Counted from the first letter of the stretch, positions 28,522-37,286 are shown. The stretch: 64,000 nucleotides of DNA from DAMCZI01 sp032095175 (GCA_032095175.1 DAMCZI010000008.1:62001-126000), one strand, 5' to 3'. Program-made: numbers and translations. Notes: generated from the sequence alone by a model not told the origin.

Positions 28522-29505
28522 CTACTGTGCTGTCGCATCTGTAGTTACATCTACAGTATTTTCGTCAGTTACAGCAGGTGTATTAATCGGTACAAAACTT
28601 AATAAAGATTGCATGTATAGTGATGAATTTATAGCCCAGTCTTTATCAGTTGTTACTAATACAACAACATTGGTATTATTTTCGTTTAGAGTAACTATTG
28701 CAACTTCCTTTGCCTTCTCTTCTACACCACCACTACTGCTTGATAGGTCATATTCTACCAAATAGGCTTCCTGGTTTCCAAGAGTCACTTTCTTTCTGCT
28801 TTTCTCTGTAAAGCTTACAGTTGAATCAGTTAACTGTTCAAGGAGGTCGTCTTTTAAGATATTCATTTCATTATCAAGGCTGTCTCCCTGTTCTGTCTTT
28901 GCTGTTAGAATAAGGAATAGTGGAAGATCCTCAGTCTCTGGTGCAGCCATAACAAAATTAATTCCATTTTCAAGTGATTCATCAACTATAAATTCACTTG
29001 GAAACTTCATTTTAAAATTGCCATTTTGGCTTTCATGATAGCTACTTGACAATTTTAAGCCTGATTTAATCCAAAATGCTTTCGTTTTAACATAACTATC
29101 ATATGGAACCTTAGCTCCAACTCTTCTAACTAAAACAGTTAAGCTATATGCTCCTGGTTCCATTCCTTGAACTGGCCAGTGAATATTAAATTTATAATTA
29201 CCTGATGGCTGCCAGCCTTTATAATAGTATCCTGTGCTTGGTGTCTTCCATAATTCAGATTGCTTTTTGGTTGTTCCGTTCCATAGAATAACTCTATATT
29301 CTACCTTGCCACCATAGTTAGGTGAAGTTACAGTTAATGATATCCTTTCCCCTGGCATATACTCGGTTTTAGGTTGAGTAACCATCTGAAGGCGCGGCTT
29401 TATAACAGTGCTTGTCGCTGCTTTAGTATGTATTGAACCTAGTGAAAATAAAAATAGAACTTGTACTACGATTACTGCAGCTAAAATTTTCTTGAACTTA
29501 ACCAC
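28522..29505 (-). CDS. Secreted protein with PsbP-like C-terminal domain
   Basis: 327 aa. A signal peptide covers about residues 1-30 (hydrophobic core AAVIVVQVLFLFSLG, cleavage probably after KAA). Residues 40-130 look like a beta-sandwich Ig-like domain (MVTQPKTEYMPGERISLTVT). Residues 150-305 resemble the PsbP/DUF1795-type fold (FKMKFPSEFIVDE). The start is GTG at 29505 with AGGGGG 8 nt upstream. It is monocistronic. Extracytoplasmic binding is likely, but no ligand can be named. Confidence 0.75.
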   Translation of the reverse strand: MVKFKKILAAVIVVQVLFLFSLGSIHTKAATSTVIKPRLQMVTQPKTEYMPGERISLTVTSPNYGGKVEYRVILWNGTTKKQSELWKTPSTGYYYKGWQPSGNYKFNIHWPVQGMEPGAYSLTVLVRRVGAKVPYDSYVKTKAFWIKSGLKLSSSYHESQNGNFKMKFPSEFIVDESLENGINFVMAAPETEDLPLFLILTAKTEQGDSLDNEMNILKDDLLEQLTDSTVSFTEKSRKKVTLGNQEAYLVEYDLSSSSGGVEEKAKEVAIVTLNENNTNVVVLVTTDKDWAINSSLYMQSLLSFVPINTPAVTDENTVDVTTDATAQ

Positions 29506-29879
29506 TTATGTTTCCCCCTAAACAATAAAATTTTAAAATTTTGTAACAAATAAATTATAAACATTTTCCACTGTTAATTCATTGAACAAATAATTCCTAC
29601 CCAACCATAATTTTCTTATATGATATTTTTTCATCAAACCTTTTGCATTAATTTATATATAAATAAACCACATCAAATTGCAGATAGAAAAAATAAGGAG
29701 CTTTCACACAAAGAAAGGTTATACCTTATATCCAAAGGTAACAGGCTCTTGAGTTATGAGCTATTTATGAAAGCTAAGCATTAAAGATGGCTTTTCTTAA
29801 ATAACTCATAACTCAAGAGCCTGTTACCCAGAGATAGAGGTTGTGCGACAACTCCTTATTTAAACAATATAACTATTTT
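29506..29879. other. Intergenic region holding a palindromic repeat
   Basis: 374 nt without a gene. The left part is plain AT-rich sequence, with the promoter of the minus-strand secreted protein. The right part is the palindrome at 29737-29828. Outer matches AAATAAGGAG near 29692 and CTCCTTATTT near 29852 suggest that a larger inverted-repeat element of about 170 bp ends there. Confidence 0.6.
29737..29828. repeat. Palindromic repeat, family 2, copy 2
   Basis: A 31-bp inverted repeat with one mismatch (arms 29737-29767 and 29798-29828, beginning GGTAACAGGCTC) surrounds a 30-nt loop. The arms match those of the repeat at 6747-6840; the loops are related but diverged. It has no ORF and lies downstream of the AOR operon, so it could also act in transcription end formation. 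Confidence 0.9.
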
Positions 29880-30077
29880 TTAACCTCCACACACAGGGTG
29901 GATTATTTTAATATCTGATTCGTCTTCGATTATGGTTTTATCATATATTTCCGCTATTATATGTTCTTCATTTAAAATAACTATTAATACTGGATAGGTA
30001 TAGTTTAAGTTTGACAAGAGCTGCTTTACTGTCATACCTTCCCACCATTCGTGTGGTTTTCCGTTTACGTTAATCAT
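29880..30077 (-). CDS. ThiS/MoaD-like sulfur carrier protein
   Basis: 65 aa, a beta-grasp protein starting MINVNGKPHEWWEGMTVKQL and ending in the essential Gly-Gly (HPVCGG). The C-terminal glycine is adenylated and thiocarboxylated in this family. It lies 24 nt after the AOR gene in the same operon. ThiS/MoaD paralogues next to aldehyde ferredoxin oxidoreductases are thought to supply sulfur for the tungstopterin cofactor. Thiamine synthesis is a less likely role because no thi genes are near. Confidence 0.88.
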   Translation of the reverse strand: MINVNGKPHEWWEGMTVKQLLSNLNYTYPVLIVILNEEHIIAEIYDKTIIEDESDIKIIHPVCGG

Positions 30078-30101
30078 GGTTCATCATCCTTTATGCTTAG
30101 T

Positions 30102-32276
30102 TTATAGATATCTTTTAACTACCTCAATAACCTCTGGATAATCTATCCCAAGTTCATGGAGATGCTCCGGGGTAGGTATGGCATTTTCTGTCCAGCCTCT
30201 CCTTTTGTATACAGCATCACACAGCTTTTGATACTGATTTTCTCTGTAATCTCTTATTATCATCATTTTTTCTTCAGTACTTTTGCCATCTGGATCTATT
30301 CCGATTATATCCCTCATTTGTTTTTCATACCTATCCTTTCTTGATAGATATTCTTCCTTTGTTACAGGACCCATTGAACGGTATGGGGGCATATCATCCT
30401 TTCTCTTTCCAGTTCCCATTTTCAGGTTAAATACCTTTTGAAGGTTATAAACTCTTTCAGATTGTTTTATTATGTCTTCCTTATCTATATTTTTACCTGT
30501 TACACTATTGAATATATCAATATAGTTTTGAACATGTTCTGGTACCTTTGCTGGTTCTTTAGTAAACCTGTTATCAGCTGGTTCTATATCATTCCATGGA
30601 AGCTTACAAAGACCGTTTAATCCAAACCATGTTCTAAACATTGGAAAGTAGAAAAGAGCCTCGGCTTTATCTTCAAAGGTTGGTATTTGGTTATTTACCA
30701 TGTCCATAAATATAAGCCATGCCTCATCATGCTGAGGTCCTTTGTTTGCAAGGGCATATCCTCCCTGCTGAGCAAGGGATTCCTTTGATAGATATTGAGA
30801 ATATTCTAAGCCCTTTACCTCCATTCCTATATCATTAAGAAACTTTTCATCAGCACCATATTTTTCTGCAAAAAGCTTCTTAAGCCTTCTAACTCCAAGT
30901 CCTGCAACCTTTCCAAAGCCTTCTCCCCTTGCCATCTGATGCAAAAGCTCCATGGCTGCATCCTTATTTCCAAAGATTAACTCCAAGCCTCCAGTTATTT
31001 CTCTATTTATTACTCCTGCCTCATAGCACTCCATTAAAAATGCTGTAGTTGTACCAAAGGATATGGTATCAATCCCATAGGTGTCACAGTAGAAATTACA
31101 TTCAAAAACATAATCGATATCAAATATGCCGCAGTTGCTTCCAACTCCTGCAACAGTTTCATATTCACATCCATCAATACAAACTTTATTGCCCTTATAA
31201 GGACCTGTTTTAATTTCAAAATTGTCAGCTGCCTTTGCACAGGCAAGTGAACACCCGAACCAACAGCCATCTGGTTGATTTTGAGTAACCCTCTTCTTTA
31301 ATTCATCAGAACTTATTTTCCAAGCTTCTGGGTTATACCCATACTTAAAGTTATGCACTGGTAGAAGATCATAATCGTTCATAACCTCAACCAGGTTTGC
31401 AGTGCCTACCTGTCTTTTTCTTGTCTGAACATCATCATAGTCATGTATCTCCTTATGCAGCTTAAAGCCTACCTCCTGTAGCTTTTTAAAATCTGCTGGA
31501 TTGTTTAAGTCCCCCTTTACACCTGCATATTTAACAACAATGGCACGTATTTTTTTGTTTCTAAAGACAGTCCCTATTCCACCCCTTCCAGCCTGTTTAA
31601 GCCTTTGAACCTTTCTCCTTTTATCATAGAAGGAGAAGTTAAGGAGTCCTATAAGTGTATGTTCTGCAGCCTGCCCAGAAGATACAACGGAAATATTCCT
31701 TTTGTCCTCTTCATTTTCTGCATACATTTCTGTTAACTCTTCCGCTATAAGGTGGCTGTCCTTAGCTTCAAGCCAATCCTCATCTATTTTAATAATGCCC
31801 TTATTACCATCTATAAATATAATTACACCCTTTTCTGCTTTCCCCTGAATCTCTATTGCATCCCAGCCTGAAAATTTTAAAAGAGGTCCAAAATGTCCTC
31901 CTACATTGCTGTCTACAACTGTTCCTGTAAGGGGTGATACAGTTACAACAATTGATTTACCTGCTCCTGGATACTGGGTTATACCTCCAATTGGTCCAGA
32001 GGAAATTACTATCTCGTTTTCAGGGCTGTCCCATTTTGTTTGTGCTGTTACAGCATTCCAAAGATACCAGATTCCAAATCCTCTTCCCCCTATAAACTTC
32101 TCCTTCATATCCTCAGTAACATCCTTTGAGCCTATCTCAGCTGAAGATAGGTTTATATATAATGTTTTACCTGCATAACCCCTATTTATCTGACCAGGAA
32201 CATATTCATACCTATTTATGTTCTTTGGAGTTACTTTTTCTTTTATATCTTTTTTTATCTTTAAAGGACAATCCAT
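30102..32276 (-). CDS. Tungsten-type aldehyde ferredoxin oxidoreductase family protein
   Basis: 724 aa, longer than the roughly 600 residues of classic AORs because of an N-terminal extension of about 30 residues and C-terminal additions. The N-terminal domain has FIGGRGFGIWYLWNA and the pterin-binding QYPGAGKSIVVTVSPLTG. Cluster ligands are seen at Cys338, Cys342 and Cys346, with a later cysteine in NGLCKLPWND. The first two are spaced C-x3-C rather than the usual C-x2-C. The enzyme should oxidise aldehydes, or reduce acids, with ferredoxin. The ferredoxin upstream and the sulfur carrier downstream fit. Confidence 0.9.
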   Translation of the reverse strand: MDCPLKIKKDIKEKVTPKNINRYEYVPGQINRGYAGKTLYINLSSAEIGSKDVTEDMKEKFIGGRGFGIWYLWNAVTAQTKWDSPENEIVISSGPIGGITQYPGAGKSIVVTVSPLTGTVVDSNVGGHFGPLLKFSGWDAIEIQGKAEKGVIIFIDGNKGIIKIDEDWLEAKDSHLIAEELTEMYAENEEDKRNISVVSSGQAAEHTLIGLLNFSFYDKRRKVQRLKQAGRGGIGTVFRNKKIRAIVVKYAGVKGDLNNPADFKKLQEVGFKLHKEIHDYDDVQTRKRQVGTANLVEVMNDYDLLPVHNFKYGYNPEAWKISSDELKKRVTQNQPDGCWFGCSLACAKAADNFEIKTGPYKGNKVCIDGCEYETVAGVGSNCGIFDIDYVFECNFYCDTYGIDTISFGTTTAFLMECYEAGVINREITGGLELIFGNKDAAMELLHQMARGEGFGKVAGLGVRRLKKLFAEKYGADEKFLNDIGMEVKGLEYSQYLSKESLAQQGGYALANKGPQHDEAWLIFMDMVNNQIPTFEDKAEALFYFPMFRTWFGLNGLCKLPWNDIEPADNRFTKEPAKVPEHVQNYIDIFNSVTGKNIDKEDIIKQSERVYNLQKVFNLKMGTGKRKDDMPPYRSMGPVTKEEYLSRKDRYEKQMRDIIGIDPDGKSTEEKMMIIRDYRENQYQKLCDAVYKRRGWTENAIPTPEHLHELGIDYPEVIEVVKRYL

Positions 32277-32301
32277 TTTTTATCCCCCCCTATATTTCCA
32301 T

Positions 32302-32682
32302 TTAACTTTCTTCGATAGATAGTGCTCCTGTAGGGCACGCCTTAACGCACATTCCACATACAGTACATTTAAATGGCTCAATTTGATCCTTATGCATCCT
32401 CATGGATAATGTAGGACAAAAGCCTGCACATATGTAGCATCCTACACACTTGTTTTTATTCAGAAGCACTACCCCATTTTTGGCTCTTGTAAGTGCTTCT
32501 TCGGAGCACACATCAATGCATTTACCACACTGACTGCAAACATTTACAGGCTCTCCAGGATCTTCTCCTATTCTTATAGCCGCCCTTTCCTTGTCTTTTA
32601 ACTTAAAAAAGGTCTCTGAACACACTTCCTCGCATTTTCCACACTCGTTGCAAAGACGCTGATTCACAATTATCCTTTTCAT
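32302..32682 (-). CDS. Polyferredoxin with four [4Fe-4S] motifs
   Basis: 126 aa. Four C-x2-C-x2-C-x3-C motifs are present: CNECGKCEEVC, CSQCGKCIDVC, CVGCYICAGFC and CTVCGMCVKAC. Two are followed by Pro or Ser-Glu rather than the usual Cys-Pro. It is the first gene of the AOR operon, 25 nt ahead, and is the likely electron partner of that enzyme. Start ATG at 32682 has GGGGGT upstream. Confidence 0.92.
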   Translation of the reverse strand: MKRIIVNQRLCNECGKCEEVCSETFFKLKDKERAAIRIGEDPGEPVNVCSQCGKCIDVCSEEALTRAKNGVVLLNKNKCVGCYICAGFCPTLSMRMHKDQIEPFKCTVCGMCVKACPTGALSIEES

Positions 32683-32769
32683 TTTTACACCCCCAAAATA
32701 AAATATTTTTTTATTCTGTACTTTTCATGCCATGAATAATCTGACCTTTTTATATGCTATAAAATCTAT

Positions 32770-32886
32770 ATAAATCCCAATAAAGCTTTTGAATAATGTA
32801 TATTGCGATTTATGAATCAAGGGATATTATTTCTCATAAGTGTTTAGGTTCAAGCAATGTAGAATCATTTATGTGAAACATATAAT
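32770..32886. repeat. Two-hairpin repeat, family 3, copy A
   Basis: Hairpin 1 pairs ATAAATC near 32770 with GATTTAT at 32806-32812, extended by CAAT/ATTG. Hairpin 2 pairs TTTCTCATAAGTG at 32831-32843 with CATTTATGTGAAA. The loop and spacer (TGAATCAAGG, GCAATGTAGAATCATTTATG) match copy B at 46941-47055. Confidence 0.75.
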
Positions 32887-33016
32887 AGGTAAAGAATTTT
32901 GAAATAATAGTGATGAGTTTACAAAGATACTTTCAATATTTATATATTGGTATTTTATAGTAATTATACCATATTGAGTTTTTTATCGATATATAAAAAT
33001 ATAATCTTCTAAATAA

Positions 33017-33044
33017 AAAAACTGACCCTAACGAGTCAGTTTTT
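33017..33044. terminator. Intrinsic terminator downstream of the F420-ligase-like gene
   Basis: AAAAACTGAC pairs with GTCAGTTTTT across an 8-nt loop, 11 nt past the minus-strand stop codon. It is symmetrical, so it could work in both directions. Confidence 0.88.
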
Positions 33045-33054
33045 ATAAACTAAT

Positions 33055-33783
33055 TTATTCTCTTGCTGCAGCCGCCTCTGCTTCTCCAATCTTTTCTCTT
33101 ATTAGAGTGATTGGGGTCTGCTGATTTGCTTGTCCTGCTGGATTATCCTTTATCATTCCAGCAAGTTCTTCAACTGAGTATTTTATACTGCTGGATTTTC
33201 CAAGTATATCAACTCCAAGGTCATTTGCATCAACAATCATGCAGTCAATACCTAGCTTGTCCTTAATTTCGTTACAAACACCATCAGGGTTATCAGGGTT
33301 AAGAATACCTTTATCAAGGTAATAATCAAAAGCATCCCTGCAGAAGCCATCAATACCGGATATTCCATTTCCAGCAATTTTATAGAATATTCCTCTCTTC
33401 CCAAAAAGCTTTCCTATAGCTGCACAGAAAGCAGCAAAAAGTATTCTTGGAAGTCCAGCTAGCTTTATTGCTATCTGCATCTTGTATGGATTTCCTACAG
33501 CTTCTCCTGCTGGTGTAACATTTACAAATTTAGAAAGTAACTTAGCCCAAAAACCAAGTCTTATATCCTTTGTGCACAAAACTCTGTTCTGACACATTGC
33601 TATTATTTTCTCGCTGATTGAAATAATGTCTCCCTCTTGATATATAGGGCTAACATATTTTTTTACAACTTCAATATAATCTTCACCTTCGGAAACAAAG
33701 TGGGTCTTAATAGAATGCCTTAAGAAGGTCCTGTCCCCTACTTTTATTTCTACATTTTTTCCTGGATTTACACAAAATTCCAT
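33055..33783 (-). CDS. F420-0:gamma-glutamyl ligase-like protein
   Basis: 242 aa. The region IYQEGDIISISEKIIAMCQ and the later YKIAGNGISGIDGFCRDAFDYY and CMIVDANDLGVDILG resemble the CofE family (F420_ligase). CofE adds glutamate to coenzyme F420, but many Clostridia have such proteins without F420, so the substrate is unknown. The last 35 residues are a loosely conserved Ala/Glu-rich tail. Start ATG at 33783 has GGGAGG 8 nt upstream. It is monocistronic with its own terminator. Confidence 0.75.
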   Translation of the reverse strand: MEFCVNPGKNVEIKVGDRTFLRHSIKTHFVSEGEDYIEVVKKYVSPIYQEGDIISISEKIIAMCQNRVLCTKDIRLGFWAKLLSKFVNVTPAGEAVGNPYKMQIAIKLAGLPRILFAAFCAAIGKLFGKRGIFYKIAGNGISGIDGFCRDAFDYYLDKGILNPDNPDGVCNEIKDKLGIDCMIVDANDLGVDILGKSSSIKYSVEELAGMIKDNPAGQANQQTPITLIREKIGEAEAAAARE

Positions 33784-33938
33784 GACATTGTCCTCCCTTA
33801 AAGTCTATATAAATAGATTGATATCTTTAATACACACTCTATTATACAACTTGGACAGTTTAATACAATAATTTGATAAAAATAAATAATACCAATTGCA
33901 TTATATATAATCCAAAAATTCTACTACATTCTGTTGAA

Positions 33939-34781
33939 CTATTCCTGAACTATTACAGCTGTACCTGCAGGTATTGCGCTGTAAAACCACTTTGCATCTC
34001 CAATAGAAAGTCTTATACACCCATGTGATACCCTTTGTCCTAGTTTCTTTTCCTCCGCTGCTATTATTCTGCCTCTACTGTCAAAGGGAACACTGTGGAA
34101 TAGGAAGTTATTATTAAATCTTACCCAGTTATAGCCTCCCTGCTTATATTTACTACTATAAAAGGACTTTCCCCTTCCTCCAATAAGATATGTTCCAGTA
34201 GGTGTAGCTGCATTTTCCCTACCTGTTGAACACAGCATTTCTTTTATTTTTAATCCATCTTTATATACATGAATCTTCTGCTCACTTATATCTGCAACTA
34301 CATAATAGGGTCTTTGAGGCATTCTCTTCTTAATCATAGCTTGACCTACATATCCTCTAACCTTTTTACCTGAGTTATAGTCTACTGCCTCTATGTATGC
34401 ATATCCACTTTTTATTTGAAGTACCTTCACTCCGGTTAGGTTTCCGTATACTCTCCCAATAATTTTTGACCTTGTTGAAGGCGTTTGCCTAATTGCCACC
34501 CATCTATTTTCCGATTGATTTAAAACAGTTACAGGCTGTGAGCTGCCACTGCAAACATCATTATTTACGTTTAATACTTCACTAACTTTACTGGAATTCT
34601 CCCCATTATTTACATCCAAAGCTTCATTAACTTTACTAGCATTCTCTTTATTATTTATATCAAAAACATTTTCATTACTTTCATAGGATGTTTTTTTTGC
34701 AAATGCATCCATTTGTATAGAAAGCTGTAATATACCAGCTAATATAGTCATTCCTAATATAAAACCCAATGTTTTTCTCAT
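33939..34781 (-). CDS. L,D-transpeptidase (YkuD family)
   Basis: 280 aa. A signal peptide or membrane anchor covers about residues 1-27. An Asn-rich region with near-repeats of 17 residues follows at about 35-75, then an SH3-like segment (about 85-150) and the YkuD catalytic domain. Its active site HSVPFDSRG and VSHGCIRLSIGDAKW hold the catalytic cysteine near residue 255. It cross-links or anchors peptidoglycan outside the membrane. Start ATG at 34781 follows GGGGGT by 4 nt; the in-frame ATG at 34793 has no such site. Confidence 0.92.
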   Translation of the reverse strand: MRKTLGFILGMTILAGILQLSIQMDAFAKKTSYESNENVFDINNKENASKVNEALDVNNGENSSKVSEVLNVNNDVCSGSSQPVTVLNQSENRWVAIRQTPSTRSKIIGRVYGNLTGVKVLQIKSGYAYIEAVDYNSGKKVRGYVGQAMIKKRMPQRPYYVVADISEQKIHVYKDGLKIKEMLCSTGRENAATPTGTYLIGGRGKSFYSSKYKQGGYNWVRFNNNFLFHSVPFDSRGRIIAAEEKKLGQRVSHGCIRLSIGDAKWFYSAIPAGTAVIVQE

Positions 34782-34878
34782 AATTACCCCCATTATCCAA
34801 AAAAAACTATCATATTTAGTTTATTCGACGACAATTTCTTTTTTCCTTCATTTACCGTTGGATTTTATATTAAAAATA

Positions 34879-34906
34879 AAAATCCGATGTTTTCGCATCG
34901 GATTTT
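34879..34906 (-). terminator. Intrinsic terminator, minus strand
   Basis: AAAATCCGATG pairs with CATCGGATTTT across a 6-nt loop; on the minus strand a T-rich tail follows. It is downstream of the Big2 surface protein gene, beyond the branched palindrome. Confidence 0.8.
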
Positions 34907-34943
34907 GAGATATTTTAGGCACATTACTTCACTTTTTATCAAT

Positions 34944-35067
34944 AAACTATATATATCGCATAAATGATTTTACACTGTTAAAAATCATTTATGCGATATA
35001 TTTTCCGAAATTCAAATAACGCAATAAATACCTTAATGTGAAATCTTTATTGCGTTATATATAGTTT
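34944..35067. repeat. 124-bp three-stem palindrome
   Basis: An outer stem (AAACTATATAT with ATATATAGTTT) closes two internal hairpins. One has a 20-bp stem, 34952-34971 with 34980-35000, containing CGCATAAATGATTTT. The other has a 13-bp stem, ATAACGCAATAAA with TTTATTGCGTTAT. It can form a three-way junction in DNA or RNA. The CGCATAAATG arm is shared with the two-hairpin repeats of family 3. Confidence 0.85.
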
Positions 35068-35073
35068 AATATA

Positions 35074-37008
35074 TTATTTAAACTTTTTATAAAGCTTTTC
35101 AAAAAAATGATCTTTGTCATGCTTTTGATCGTATACAACAACAAAGCACTTATCTGAGAGTTTTCCATCCTTTGTTGATACAGTTATTACTGCAAAGCCC
35201 TCATACTTTGCATAAACCTTTCCATTGCCATCAATATATGCTACCTTAGGATCGCTTGACTTCCATACAATATCTGATGTCCTCCCTGTACCTGGAGTAA
35301 TTATTGCCTTAAGGGTATAGCTTTGTTTTTCTTTTAAAACAAGAACTTCTTTATTTATTCTTATCTTGTCGATTCCAAGCTCTGCTCTATATTCCACAAC
35401 AACAGTACAGCTTGCAGTATAATTTCTATCCTCTGTTCTTACTGTAATTGTTGCCAGGCCAGGTTTTAATGCTGTAAGCATTCCCTTTTGGTCTACACTA
35501 ACAACTGATGAATCATCTGATTCCCAAATAACATTTTTATTTGTTGCATTTATCGGTGATACAACTGCTATTAGCCTTTCATTTACACCCATTTTCATAA
35601 TTAATGCATTTTTATTAAGCTTTATTCCTGTTACTGGTACAATATTACCCTTAGGTGAATTAACTCTTACAATACATGCAGCACTTAGGTTTTTATCCAC
35701 TGTAGTTGCTGTTATTATTGCCACTCCCTCTGATTTTCCTGTAACAATTCCATATTTATCAACAGAAGCAATGTTGGAATTAGATGAACTCCAGATTACA
35801 TTCTTATTTGTTGCATTTGATGGATTAACCTTTGCTGTAATAACTACAGCCCTATTTAAATCAAGCTTTATATCCTTCTTATCAAGGGATATTCCTGTTA
35901 CAGGTATATAACCATTTGTTGAATTAACTGTTACTTTACATGTGTCTGTATATCCGCCTTCTACTGTTTTAACTGTTATTATTGCTGTTCCAGCTGATTT
36001 ACCATATACGATACCATTTTGATCGACTACTGCAATATTTGTATTGTCTGACATCCATGTAATCTGTTTATTTCCTGCTGCATCTGGTAAAACCTTTGCT
36101 GTTAATACAAACGCACTATTTACATCCACTGATGCATAGGATTTATCTAAAACAACTCCTATAACTGAGACATTTGAAACTAATACAGTACAAAATGCCG
36201 TAAATCCTCCATCCTCTGTTTTAGCAGTTATTATAGCTGCACCTATAGCTCTAGCAGTAACTACACCATTTGTACCTACATAAGCTATATTAGGATTACT
36301 TGATGTCCATATAACCTTTTTGTTTTGAGCTGATGCAGGAGTTACTGTTGCAGTTAATGCAGCTGTCTTACCTACGTTAAGGTTTAAAAAATTTCTATCA
36401 AGGGATATTCCCGTTACCCTTATTCCATAGTTTGGCACCTGATTTGAATCTACTGCTCCAGGGGTTGGCTGCTGTTTCTGTCCAATCCTAATCATATCAA
36501 GCCCTGTTTCTGGATATTTATAGGTTACACCCTTTTCTGTTTCAAAATCACTGGTTTCGTATTTTGCCATTGAAACAACATAAGAATCATCCTTTACAAG
36601 TATTACACTTCTCGCTGTATCATTGTCTAATACATTCGATGTAAATGGAAGAGTCATATACATATCCGATGTAAGTGAGGTACCATAAAATTTGTTAAAA
36701 TTCTCTCTAGTTGTTGAACCCCTCATGCAAACAACCATTGTTCCCTTTGGCTGGATGGTCTTTGAAATATTTATGTTTGCATCAGGATAAACAAATTTGT
36801 AACTTCTTAAATTAATGCTATTCTCACTGTTGTTATATAATTCAATGTATTCATATGGGTCATCTCCATTCTGTCCAGCGGGCATTATCTCGGTTATTAA
36901 TATATCCGGGCTTTTTTCTGCTGCAAAAGCCTTATTGGGTTTAATTCCAATAAATCCGGAAACTAAAAGTGATAGTGCTAATAAAATACTTATTACTCTG
37001 GCTTTCAA
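35074..37008 (-). CDS. Secreted surface protein with lamin-tail domain and five Big2 Ig-like repeats
   Basis: 644 aa. A signal peptide covers about residues 1-29 (ends AFAAEK). A lamin-tail domain (LTD) follows at about 35-185: ILITEIMPAGQNGDDPYEYI, then LYNNSENSINLRSYKF. Five bacterial Ig-like (Big2) domains of about 85 residues begin with VTGISLDRN, VIGVVLDKS, VTGISLDKK, VTGIKLNKN and IDKIRINKE. Each ends in a T-V-x-C-x-V-type strand. There is no LPXTG or S-layer anchor; the C-terminus is basic. The start is TTG with GGAGGT upstream. An adhesive or structural role at the cell surface is likely. Confidence 0.92.
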   Translation of the reverse strand: MKARVISILLALSLLVSGFIGIKPNKAFAAEKSPDILITEIMPAGQNGDDPYEYIELYNNSENSINLRSYKFVYPDANINISKTIQPKGTMVVCMRGSTTRENFNKFYGTSLTSDMYMTLPFTSNVLDNDTARSVILVKDDSYVVSMAKYETSDFETEKGVTYKYPETGLDMIRIGQKQQPTPGAVDSNQVPNYGIRVTGISLDRNFLNLNVGKTAALTATVTPASAQNKKVIWTSSNPNIAYVGTNGVVTARAIGAAIITAKTEDGGFTAFCTVLVSNVSVIGVVLDKSYASVDVNSAFVLTAKVLPDAAGNKQITWMSDNTNIAVVDQNGIVYGKSAGTAIITVKTVEGGYTDTCKVTVNSTNGYIPVTGISLDKKDIKLDLNRAVVITAKVNPSNATNKNVIWSSSNSNIASVDKYGIVTGKSEGVAIITATTVDKNLSAACIVRVNSPKGNIVPVTGIKLNKNALIMKMGVNERLIAVVSPINATNKNVIWESDDSSVVSVDQKGMLTALKPGLATITVRTEDRNYTASCTVVVEYRAELGIDKIRINKEVLVLKEKQSYTLKAIITPGTGRTSDIVWKSSDPKVAYIDGNGKVYAKYEGFAVITVSTKDGKLSDKCFVVVYDQKHDKDHFFEKLYKKFK

Positions 37009-37191
37009 AACAATTACCTCCTATAAACTTTATTTTATTGCAGTACTACCTGCCCCTCATCCCAATAAAAATATGATTCTAGCGTTTTGCTTCTATAAAA
37101 TAGACTTTTTATATATCACATTTGTTCCCTCTTTTTTACAGTCTTGGTTAATTTATTTCAATAAGAATGATAGCTTTTTAAGCACAAATAA

Positions 37192-37278
37192 AAAAAGGGC
37201 TGTCGCACTAACGAATATTATCGCCTTAAGTGCCAGGCACATGGCACTTTTAAAAGTTATTTTCGTTAATGCGACAGC
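37192..37278 (-). terminator. Long palindromic terminator after the GH1 gene
   Basis: Arms GCTGTCGCACTAACGAA (37199-37215) and TTCGTTAATGCGACAGC (37262-37278) pair with one mismatch. A nested hairpin AAGTGCC/GGCACTT lies at 37228-37249. On the minus strand CCCTTTTTTT follows, 9 nt past the GH1 stop, so it can act as a terminator. It is far larger than needed, which suggests a captured repeat. Confidence 0.8.
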
Positions 37279-37286
37279 TGCAATTT

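Larger units (their letters stand above)
32683..33054. other. Intergenic region with a degenerate two-hairpin repeat
   Basis: 372 nt without a gene. It holds the promoter of the AOR operon, the repeat at 32770-32886 and a terminator for the next gene. Nothing else was recognised. Confidence 0.6.

Noticed and set aside
37009..37100. c-di-GMP riboswitch before the Big2 surface protein
   Set aside because: A GGCAGGTAGTACTGC-like stretch is suggestive, but the conserved GCACAGGGCAAACC and GAAA parts of the GEMM aptamer are not found.
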